Source of the DNA: Gammaproteobacteria bacterium | GTDB taxonomy: Bacteria > Pseudomonadota > Gammaproteobacteria > Xanthomonadales > Marinicellaceae | Length of the DNA: 5,937 nt | Assembly (NCBI GenBank): GCA_030426065.1 | Contig: JAUHZH010000155.1 | Location: 1-5,937 of the forward strand | Direction: 5' to 3' | Shown: piece by piece, positions 1-5,937 of the stretch | How positions within the stretch are numbered: position 1 is the stretch's first letter | Layout of the letters: each line of letters starts with the position of its first letter | Notes under the pieces: generated by a model | What the model was told of the DNA's origin: nothing | Seen by the model: the letters and a program-made list of their open reading frames with translations, nothing else | The model's database searches: none | Translations under genes and position numbers: made by a program

Positions 1-2304
1 TTGACGCCCATTGCAGGATCAGCACCCACCATCATCTTGACTTTGGCCATTGCTGATTCATTGCACATTTTGATTTCTTTGAAGGGGTTCATGCGAGACG
101 GTATGGCCAAAAGGGCTGCCATCATTGAAGCCGTTCGGGTGAACTTTCTGCCCGTTTCGATCACATCGTTGACCACCATCGTGGGTTTTCTGGCACTGAA
201 TTTTTCAGATTCGCCACCGTTTTGGCATTTAGGCAACATCACTGCCATGGGCATCTTGTCGGCCTGGGTCTTGTCATTAACCCTGTTACCCGCATTGATT
301 GACATGATGCCTTTTCAGGTCAAGCAAGGTGAGCAAAAAGGCGCTTTGTTGATGGACCGCTTGGGTGAGTGGGTGGCCAAGTATGCCAAACCATTGATCA
401 TTGCGGTTGGTTTATCCACGGTTGCCATCATTTCATTCATCCCCAAGATTGAGCTCAATGACCAATGGACCGAATATTTCGATGAACGCATCGAGTTCAG
501 AACTGACACCGATGAAGTGGTGCAACATTTTGGCATTTACCCAATTGAATTTTCTCTGCCAGCCAAAGGCCCCAACCAAATTGCAGACCCTGAATATTTG
601 ATGCATTTGGAGCAGTTTGCTGCGTATTTGCGTGGCTTGGATCGGGTCCAACACGTCTATACTTTTTCTGAAATCATCAAAAGGCTGAACAAAAACATGC
701 ATGGTGATGATGGCGCGTATTATGCCATTCCGGATGATCAAGCCTTGGCCGCACAATACCTGCTTTTGTATGAAATGTCTTTGCCCTATGGTTTGGACTT
801 GAATGACCGGGTCAACATCGACAAATCAGCCACCCGTGTCACCGCCACATTGGCCAACTCATCAACCGCAGAAACCAAAGCCATGCTGGAGGACGTTCAG
901 CAATGGATCCAAAACAACTTACCTGATTACATGCAATCCACGGTTCCAACCAGTGCCCAAGTGATGTTCACCTACATCGCAGAACGCAATGTATTCAACA
1001 TGATTGGTGGCACCATCGGTGCCATTGCATTGATTTCATGGATATTGATGCTTTCACTGATGAATTGGCGTTTGGGCCTGTTGAGTCTGGTTCCCAATGG
1101 CCTGCCCATCTTGACCACGTTCGGCACCTGGGCCCTTCTGGTGGGCGAAGTGGGCTTTTCTGTCGCCACTGTGGCATCGATTTCGCTGGGCATCATTGTC
1201 GATGACACCGTTCACTTTTTGTCCAAATACGTCAGGGCACGCAATGAAAAAGGATTGGATGCAGTGGCATCAGTCAAATACGCCTACCGCAATGTGGGTG
1301 TCGCCATTTTGGTCAACACCGTGATCTTAACGGCGGGTTTTTTGGTGTTGACCACTTCGGCATTCAAAGTGAATTTTGACATGGGCATGTTGACGGCCAT
1401 CGCCATTGTGTTGGCCTTGGTTTTGGACTTTTTATTGTTACCCGCATTACTGGTCTTTTTTGACCGCAAACAAACTGCACGAAAAGGAGAAACTCAAATG
1501 AATAAATTGAAACCCGTGGCCACAGCAGGCCTGCTGTTCTTGATGGCTTGCCCCATGGCCAGTTTGGCAGACCAAGGTGATGAAGCGGCCAACAAAGGTC
1601 ATGAAATATCAGCCAGATCTGACCGATCTGACCACGGCTTTGGTGATTCCGAAGTGACAGTCACCATGCTGTTAAAGAATGCATCTGGTCAAGAAAGTCA
1701 ACGGTCAATGACATTCACCACCCTGGAAGTTCAAGACGAAAACCTGGGTGACAAGTCAATGGTGCTGTTCAACACACCCAATGACGTGGAAGGCACTGCC
1801 TTGTTGTCACATGCACAAATCTTAAAACCAGACAATCAATGGCTGTACCTCCCAGCCTTAAAGCGCGTGAAGCGCATCTCTTCAAAGAACAAATCTGGCC
1901 CTTTTGTTGGCTCTGAATTTGCCTTCGAAGATTTCACCTCCACTGAATTGAATAAATACAGCTACCTCTGGCTTCGTGAAGCAACCTGTGGCGAATTCAC
2001 CTGTGATGTGGTCGAACGGAGGCCGCGTTATGAACATTCCGGTTACACGCGCCAAGTGGCTTTCATCGATCAAACACACCATCAATTGCGCCAAGTGGAC
2101 TATTACGATCGACGCGATGCTTTGTTGAAAACTTTGATGTTGACTGACTATCGAGAATACGACGGCATTTGGCGAAGCCACCACCTGTCCATGTCTAACC
2201 ACACCAACGGCAAGTCAACCGAACTCATCTATGACAAGTTCACATTCAAACTGGGCCTGTCTGATCAAGATTTTGTCAAAGGTCGTTTGACCGAATTGAG
2301 GTGA
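1..2304 (+). CDS. RND-superfamily (COG1033/MMPL-type) exporter, 5'-truncated, in frame with a LolA-like periplasmic domain
   Basis: The frame is open from the window edge, so the first TTG is probably internal. Residues 1-490 are the C-terminal part of an inner-membrane exporter of the MMPL/COG1033 type, related to HpnN and sterol-sensing-domain proteins. The first membrane segments and most or all of the first periplasmic loop are missing. Visible segments are roughly 8-25 (with ADSLH, D19), 51-68, 79-101 and 131-148, then a periplasmic loop to about 330, then 333-354, 357-379, 386-408 (with VDDTVH, D401/D402), 433-452 and 461-486. The paired Asp/His motifs in TM4 and TM10 are typical proton-relay positions of this family. 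After the basic DRKQTARK tail the frame runs without a stop into Met500, which begins a signal peptide and a LolA-like domain (about 525-767). Separate adjacent genes are the usual arrangement, so this is either a true fusion or a one-base frame change. The exporter assignment is firm. Its cargo, probably lipid-like, is inferred from the family. Confidence 0.88.
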   Translation: MTPIAGSAPTIILTLAIADSLHILISLKGFMRDGMAKRAAIIEAVRVNFLPVSITSLTTIVGFLALNFSDSPPFWHLGNITAMGILSAWVLSLTLLPALIDMMPFQVKQGEQKGALLMDRLGEWVAKYAKPLIIAVGLSTVAIISFIPKIELNDQWTEYFDERIEFRTDTDEVVQHFGIYPIEFSLPAKGPNQIADPEYLMHLEQFAAYLRGLDRVQHVYTFSEIIKRLNKNMHGDDGAYYAIPDDQALAAQYLLLYEMSLPYGLDLNDRVNIDKSATRVTATLANSSTAETKAMLEDVQQWIQNNLPDYMQSTVPTSAQVMFTYIAERNVFNMIGGTIGAIALISWILMLSLMNWRLGLLSLVPNGLPILTTFGTWALLVGEVGFSVATVASISLGIIVDDTVHFLSKYVRARNEKGLDAVASVKYAYRNVGVAILVNTVILTAGFLVLTTSAFKVNFDMGMLTAIAIVLALVLDFLLLPALLVFFDRKQTARKGETQMNKLKPVATAGLLFLMACPMASLADQGDEAANKGHEISARSDRSDHGFGDSEVTVTMLLKNASGQESQRSMTFTTLEVQDENLGDKSMVLFNTPNDVEGTALLSHAQILKPDNQWLYLPALKRVKRISSKNKSGPFVGSEFAFEDFTSTELNKYSYLWLREATCGEFTCDVVERRPRYEHSGYTRQVAFIDQTHHQLRQVDYYDRRDALLKTLMLTDYREYDGIWRSHHLSMSNHTNGKSTELIYDKFTFKLGLSDQDFVKGRLTELR
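1484..1500 (+). promoter_or_regulatory. Ribosome binding site and start of the LolA-like protein
   Basis: AAGGAG at 1484-1489 is followed by an eight-base spacer and ATG at 1498. This is a near-ideal Shine-Dalgarno arrangement, and it lies inside an open frame at exactly the point where the exporter's last membrane segment has ended and a signal peptide begins. It argues that translation starts here independently. The next base makes ATGA, so the +1 frame has TGA at 1499-1501. The remaining frame has TAA at 1503-1505. Only the fused frame passes through. Confidence 0.75.
1498..2304 (+). CDS. LolA-like periplasmic protein ('outer membrane lipoprotein-sorting protein' family), alternative internal start
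   Basis: This 268-residue product starts at an ATG inside the longer frame. The start is supported by AAGGAG eight bases upstream and by an immediate signal peptide: basic MNKLK, hydrophobic core about residues 6-20, and likely signal-peptidase I cleavage after SLA (residue 24). A lipobox-like LMAC (residues 15-18) is a weaker alternative. The mature protein carries family hallmarks: HGFGDSEVTVTM near 45-57, and QWLYLPALKRVKRIS followed by NKSGPFVGSEFAFEDF around 114-146, as in the LolA-like Pfam family often encoded next to COG1033 exporters. The LolA fold binds acyl chains in a half-barrel, so a periplasmic carrier role for the neighbouring exporter is likely but inferred. It is not LolA itself, since the sequence motifs differ. 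Two Cys (164 and 169, CGEFTC) could form a disulfide. The length fits a complete protein. It is probably made on its own whether or not the fused form also exists. Confidence 0.8.
   Translation: MNKLKPVATAGLLFLMACPMASLADQGDEAANKGHEISARSDRSDHGFGDSEVTVTMLLKNASGQESQRSMTFTTLEVQDENLGDKSMVLFNTPNDVEGTALLSHAQILKPDNQWLYLPALKRVKRISSKNKSGPFVGSEFAFEDFTSTELNKYSYLWLREATCGEFTCDVVERRPRYEHSGYTRQVAFIDQTHHQLRQVDYYDRRDALLKTLMLTDYREYDGIWRSHHLSMSNHTNGKSTELIYDKFTFKLGLSDQDFVKGRLTELR
2301..2304 (+). promoter_or_regulatory. GTGA stop-start overlap (translational coupling)
   Basis: The TGA that ends the exporter/LolA-like frame (2302-2304) shares three bases with the GTG that opens the barrel gene (2301-2303). Only a weak GAG lies directly before the GTG, so efficient initiation would depend on ribosomes terminating here. 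If the barrel actually starts at 2322 or 2331, this is a close tandem arrangement rather than an overlap. Confidence 0.5.
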
Positions 2305-3548
2305 ACCATTCCGAGTACATCATGAATTCTATGTCATCATTCAAACAGGGGCGAGCAACACACAGGTGCCGCCCCCATTCATTGGTATGGGCCATGGCCA
2401 TGTTGATGGGTTCAGTCGGCATGGCTTCGTCAGAACCCGTTTCATTCAACGCCAGCACAGGCTTGTCATTTCGCGGCTTTATGCAAGATGCTTTGACACC
2501 TGCACAAGACCATGACACAGCCGCATCTGTTTTCATCCAACCCGAAGCCAAATGGCGTTCAAAAGACAGAAAACACCGGTTCAGTTTTGTCGGTTTTGCA
2601 CGTTGGGATGAACAAGACCCTGGGCGCACCCATGGCGACATCCGTGAATTGTATTGGTCTGCCCGAAATGACAGCTGGACCACCACCGTGGGTATCAACA
2701 AAGTGTTTTGGGGGGTCACCGAATCGGTGCATTTGGTCGATGTCATCAATCAAACCGATTGGGTCGAAGACATTGACCAGGAAGACAAACTGGGCCAAGC
2801 CATGCTTCACATCAGCAAACAACAATCATGGGGCCAGCTGCAATTTTTTTTGCTGCCCCATTTCAGAGAAAGGACATTTCCTGACCGCCACGCCCGTTTG
2901 GGCTTGGGGCAGGATGTGATCGATGCAGCCAGTTATGAATCCAGCGACGAGCAAAACCACCTGGATTGGGCTTTCAGGTATTCACATTACTGGGGAGATG
3001 TTGATTTGGGTTTGAGTGTGTTTGATGGCACACAGAGAGACCCTTTGTTGATACAAACAAGCAATGGCAAGCTACAGCCGCACTACATACAAATGTCTCA
3101 GCTGGGCATCGACCTTCAGTACACACAGGATGCGTGGTTGTGGAAGCTGGAGACTTTGTACCGTGACAGCAAGCATGATCAGTTCTGGGCCATGGTGGGA
3201 GGCTTCGAATACACATGGTACCAGTTCAAATCCAGCGATGCCGACTTGGGTGTGCTGTTTGAATACCAGTTCGATGACAGATCGACACCGGTTCTGTCTG
3301 ACAATGACGTGTTCATGGCTGTTCGATACGCCCTGAATGACAACAATGACAGCAGTCTTTTGGCCGGTATGAGCCATGATTTAGACAATGGCAGCCAGTT
3401 TTTTAACATCGAAGCGGAAACGCGGGTGAACGACCACATGACGGCTGAACTCAGGCTGCGTTTATTCAGCGGCTTTGAGCCACAAGACCCAGGGTATGGC
3501 TTCAGCCAGTCTGATTACCTTCAACTCAATTTAAATTGGCACTTCTGA
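2301..3548 (+). CDS. Secreted protein, predicted outer-membrane beta-barrel, partner of the exporter/LolA-like cluster
   Basis: The 415-residue frame starts at a GTG overlapping the previous stop as GTGA, which implies translational coupling. ATG codons at 2322 and 2331 (residues 8 and 11) are alternatives; none has a clear Shine-Dalgarno. A signal peptide is visible: basic residues 15-26, hydrophobic core 28-41 (LVWAMAMLMG), cleavage near GMA or ASS (42-44). The mature part alternates polar and aromatic residues in short strands with D/N-rich turns, and ends LQLNLNWHF. A terminal Phe preceded by alternating hydrophobics is the usual signal for BAM-dependent barrel insertion. Residues 134-166 contain VFWGVTESVHLVD and an INQTD stretch, which I recall in uncharacterised proteins encoded beside COG1033 exporters and which loosely resemble the WGE...INP motif of DUF1302 barrels. 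Location and context suggest the outer-membrane end of a transport route. The family name and substrate are not established, and a porin-like or lipid-accepting role is inference. Confidence 0.82.
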   Translation: MNHSEYIMNSMSSFKQGRATHRCRPHSLVWAMAMLMGSVGMASSEPVSFNASTGLSFRGFMQDALTPAQDHDTAASVFIQPEAKWRSKDRKHRFSFVGFARWDEQDPGRTHGDIRELYWSARNDSWTTTVGINKVFWGVTESVHLVDVINQTDWVEDIDQEDKLGQAMLHISKQQSWGQLQFFLLPHFRERTFPDRHARLGLGQDVIDAASYESSDEQNHLDWAFRYSHYWGDVDLGLSVFDGTQRDPLLIQTSNGKLQPHYIQMSQLGIDLQYTQDAWLWKLETLYRDSKHDQFWAMVGGFEYTWYQFKSSDADLGVLFEYQFDDRSTPVLSDNDVFMAVRYALNDNNDSSLLAGMSHDLDNGSQFFNIEAETRVNDHMTAELRLRLFSGFEPQDPGYGFSQSDYLQLNLNWHF

Positions 3549-3553
3549 CCTAG

Positions 3554-3583
3554 AAGGCATGGTGCGCTTGTGCGCCATGCCTT
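3554..3583. terminator. Hairpin between convergent genes, probable bidirectional terminator
   Basis: AAGGCATG (3554-3561) pairs with CATGCCTT (3576-3583), and GCGC (3564-3567) pairs with GCGC (3572-3575) around a TTGT loop. The result is twelve base pairs interrupted by a two-base GT bulge on the left arm. It begins six bases after the stop of the barrel gene and lies 33 bases beyond the stop of the minus-strand permease, so it is placed to end transcripts from both sides. Neither flank has a long U-run: the plus side continues GCCGATTTCT and the minus side TCTAGG. Strict intrinsic termination is therefore less certain than the hairpin itself. Confidence 0.6.
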
Positions 3584-3616
3584 GCCGATTTCTCCGTTCC
3601 TCATGGCTAAGCCACC

Positions 3617-5937
3617 TCACCCCCCATTATGGTGCTTCATGAACTGGCGGTACAGCACAGGAATCATGAACAGGGTCAACAAAGACGAAAAAGCCAAACC
3701 GAACACAATCGATGAAGCCACCGGCCCCCACAGCAAGGATTTACCACCCAAACCAGCTGCCAATGAAAACAAGCCCGCGATGGTGGTTGTGGTGGTCATG
3801 ATGATGGGCACCACCCGCCGCCTGGCAGCGTAAACTGTGGCCAACAGTGGCCTTTTTCCTTGCTTGATGCGTTCATTGGCCGCGTCAATCAAAACGATGG
3901 CGCCATTGACGGCGATGCCGGTCAAGGCAATGATGCCATACAAGGTGTACAGGCTCAGTGGGTTGTTGGTGGCAAACAATCCAAACACCACACCCGTGAA
4001 TGCCATCGGCACCGTGACCATGATCAAGAACGGCTGGAAATAACTGCGCATTTGAGTCGCGAGAATCAAATAAATCAAACCCAATCCCAGCACGAACAAA
4101 GCACCCATGGCACCCAAAGATTCTTCCACATCATCCAATTCGCCGGAAAAATCCAGGTCGGTGTTGGGGAACTGGGATCGAATGTCAGCCCAGGCCGCCA
4201 CAATGTCGGCGTTGATCTTCTGGGTGTTCGTCAGTTCGGGATTGATCTCTGCTTCTATCGTGATGGCACGGCGCAAGTTGTAATGGCGGATGGTGCTTCG
4301 GCCTTTCCCTGTTTCCAAGGTGAACAGGTTTGAAAAGGTGGTCATCCGACCATCAGGCAATGCCACAGGATCATCCATGATGGCATCGATGGCTTGTAAG
4401 TTGCGCTTTTGTGCCCGAACACGCAATTCCACTTTTTCACCCTCATCGCGCATCAAGGCGACGATCTCGCCGTCCAAATGCAGGCGCAACAACCGCGATA
4501 CGGTGCCAGGGTCCAGACCCAAGTTGCGGATGTTTTGGTGATTCAGTTTCAACACCAACTCTGACCGCCCAGGGACGTCGTTGTCCACCACATCTCGAGA
4601 CCCTTCGGTGTTTTCAACAATGGACTTGACCGCATCGGCTGCCGCACGCAATTCCTCAAAATCATCACTGCGAACTTTGACACTGACCGGTTTGCCTGCC
4701 GGTGGACCGCCGGAAATTTCTAAAAATGAAATGACCGCATCTCCCGGTGTGTTGACCAAGGTTTCGCGCATCGTTTCCACCAGATCATGAACCGATCGCA
4801 TGTCGCCCACCTTGGGCATCATGGAAACCTGAATCTGGCCGTATTGATCACCAAAAAGGATTTCTAACTCAGTGAACTTGATGCCAGCCAGCGATGTGAT
4901 GGCCCTGATTTCATGGTCTTCAACAAAGGTTCTCAATCGCGATTCAACCAATTCTGTTTGTGCCAAAGTTTTTTCCAAAGGCGTGTTGGATGGCATATCG
5001 ACATTGACATAAAACAATCGGAATGGGTCGAAAGTAAAAAATTCACTTTTGACTTTGCCCGTTTGCATGATGCCCACCGCACCGATGAAGCAGGCGATAC
5101 CAAAAACAATGATGATGTAAGGCCTGCGCATCAGAAAACACAACCACTGGGTGTATTTCGTGCGCAACTTCCGGGTCCAACTGAAGCGCCAACGGCCAGT
5201 GGCAGCCTCTCCTTTTTGCAGGCCCGTTTTGATCGGTGACCAAAGCTTTGCCCATCCGGCAGCGATGTGTTTGAATGGGTTGAATCGGCTGCGGGTCTTA
5301 GGCGGTTTGGGGTGGGCCTTTTTCTCTGCGCTGCCAATCACATGGGCCGGCAAAATCCAGAAGGCTTCAATCAAACTGATCGCCAAGCCAAGGGTCACCA
5401 CAAATGGGATGACAAACATGAATTTACCCAAAATGCCCGGTAACAGCATCAAAGGCAGGAAAGCCGCCATGGTCGTCAGCACACCCGCTGTTACCGGTGC
5501 ACCCACTTCACGCAAAGCATCCAAGGCCGCATCCAGCGCCTTGGCACCCCGCTGCATGCGGTAATACACCGCCTCAACCACCACCACGGCATCATCGACC
5601 AACATGCCCAAAACAATCACAATGCCCAAAAGGACAGAAACGTTCAGGGTGTTGCCGGTCATGTTCAGCACCCACAAGGTGCCGGTGATGGAGAATGCTA
5701 TGCCCAAAGTGACAAAGAAAGCGATTTTAAATCCCAAAAACAACCAGCAAACCACCATCACCAAGATCAGGCCCAAAGTGGCATTGGTTTGCATGATCGA
5801 AAGCGCGTTGCGGGTTTGGATGGTTTGGTCATCTGCCAACACCAATTGAATCCCCATGTCAGCTATTTGCTGGTTCTTGTCATCGATGTAGGCGTTGATG
5901 CGGTCTACCAAGTCCAATGTGTTGACCATCGAGACTT
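3617..5937 (-). CDS. AcrB-like (HAE family) RND efflux permease, 5' end beyond the window
   Basis: The frame is open to the right edge. The ATG at 5929 is only an internal Met, because the two codons before it (Val-Ser) are still in frame. About 770 residues are visible of a usual 1,030-1,060. Numbering from that Met, TM2-TM6 occupy roughly 50-195, with the TM4 motif GMLVDDAVVVVE (D112/D113), equivalent to the proton-relay aspartates D407/D408 of AcrB. A basic cytoplasmic loop (about 200-268) precedes TM7 (271-288). The second periplasmic porter region spans 300-600, and TM8-TM12 run to the end, with GIAVNGAIVLID in TM10 (671-682). AcrB has Lys940 in TM10, where this protein has Asn675; many HAE relatives also have Asn. 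It should pump small molecules out by proton antiport in a tripartite complex with a membrane-fusion protein and a TolC-like channel. Neither partner is visible; they may lie upstream, to the right. The substrate cannot be told. The gene converges on the left cluster and is probably a separate transcription unit. Confidence 0.92.
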   Translation of the reverse strand, partial: VSMVNTLDLVDRINAYIDDKNQQIADMGIQLVLADDQTIQTRNALSIMQTNATLGLILVMVVCWLFLGFKIAFFVTLGIAFSITGTLWVLNMTGNTLNVSVLLGIVIVLGMLVDDAVVVVEAVYYRMQRGAKALDAALDALREVGAPVTAGVLTTMAAFLPLMLLPGILGKFMFVIPFVVTLGLAISLIEAFWILPAHVIGSAEKKAHPKPPKTRSRFNPFKHIAAGWAKLWSPIKTGLQKGEAATGRWRFSWTRKLRTKYTQWLCFLMRRPYIIIVFGIACFIGAVGIMQTGKVKSEFFTFDPFRLFYVNVDMPSNTPLEKTLAQTELVESRLRTFVEDHEIRAITSLAGIKFTELEILFGDQYGQIQVSMMPKVGDMRSVHDLVETMRETLVNTPGDAVISFLEISGGPPAGKPVSVKVRSDDFEELRAAADAVKSIVENTEGSRDVVDNDVPGRSELVLKLNHQNIRNLGLDPGTVSRLLRLHLDGEIVALMRDEGEKVELRVRAQKRNLQAIDAIMDDPVALPDGRMTTFSNLFTLETGKGRSTIRHYNLRRAITIEAEINPELTNTQKINADIVAAWADIRSQFPNTDLDFSGELDDVEESLGAMGALFVLGLGLIYLILATQMRSYFQPFLIMVTVPMAFTGVVFGLFATNNPLSLYTLYGIIALTGIAVNGAIVLIDAANERIKQGKRPLLATVYAARRRVVPIIMTTTTTIAGLFSLAAGLGGKSLLWGPVASSIVFGLAFSSLLTLFMIPVLYRQFMKHHNGG

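Noticed and set aside
1..3. TTG as the true start of the exporter
   Set aside because: The protein begins at TM4 of a twelve-segment family, so the window edge simply cuts the gene.
1512..1551. Lipoprotein signal (LMAC) for the LolA-like protein
   Set aside because: Met at the -2 position is unusual and a good signal-peptidase I site (SLA) follows; a soluble periplasmic protein is more likely, though not certain.
1616..1633. Perfect tandem 9-base repeat GATCTGACC x2, encoding RSDRSD
   Set aside because: It falls in a conserved family motif (D-R-x-D-x-G-F-G-D region) of the LolA-like protein and has only two copies, so coding constraint explains it.
2276..2749. 157-codon open frame on the minus strand opposite the start of the barrel gene
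   Set aside because: It has no recognisable domain and lies antisense to a well-supported secreted protein; its composition looks like an antisense shadow.
3860..4333. 157-codon plus-strand open frame inside the efflux permease gene
   Set aside because: It is rich in His and Gln, as expected from the reverse complement of a membrane protein gene, and shows no domain or credible start.
5151..5564. 137-codon plus-strand open frame opposite the TM5-TM7 region of the permease
   Set aside because: The opposite strand encodes clear RND membrane segments with the conserved VDD motif nearby; this frame has no family features.

Overview
The window reads as a proteobacterial chromosome segment, most likely gammaproteobacterial. 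The evidence is protein-level: two different RND-superfamily inner-membrane proteins, a periplasmic LolA-like protein of the 'outer membrane lipoprotein-sorting' family, and an outer-membrane barrel ending in a C-terminal Phe, all of which imply a diderm envelope. Base composition looks balanced by eye, with TTG used often for Leu. I cannot name the genus. Coding density is very high and no RNA genes, mobile elements or CRISPR arrays are visible.

Left region (1-3548, + strand): a compact cluster that enters the window already in progress. First comes the C-terminal two thirds of a COG1033/MMPL-type RND exporter (sterol-sensing-domain-like), codons 1 to about 490. With no stop codon, its frame continues into a complete LolA-like periplasmic protein that has its own ribosome binding site, its own ATG (1498) and its own signal peptide. 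The stop of that frame (2302-2304) overlaps a GTG start (2301) for a 415-residue secreted protein that looks like an outer-membrane beta-barrel. By position and predicted location the three form an inner membrane - periplasm - outer membrane series. This suggests transport of a lipid or other hydrophobic molecule to, or from, the outer membrane; the substrate is unknown.

Middle (3549-3616): a 68-base gap between convergent genes holds a strong hairpin (3554-3583), probably a terminator shared by both sides.

Right region (3617-5937, - strand): the C-terminal three quarters of an AcrB-like (HAE family) RND efflux permease, running off the right edge. Its membrane-fusion partner and the start of the gene lie outside the window.

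The most interesting point is the exporter/LolA-like junction. It is either a real fusion in which the signal peptide acts as a thirteenth membrane segment, or two overlapping genes joined by a one-base change. Removing one A from the AAAA run at 1482-1485 would give the exporter a stop that overlaps the downstream ATG as ATGA.
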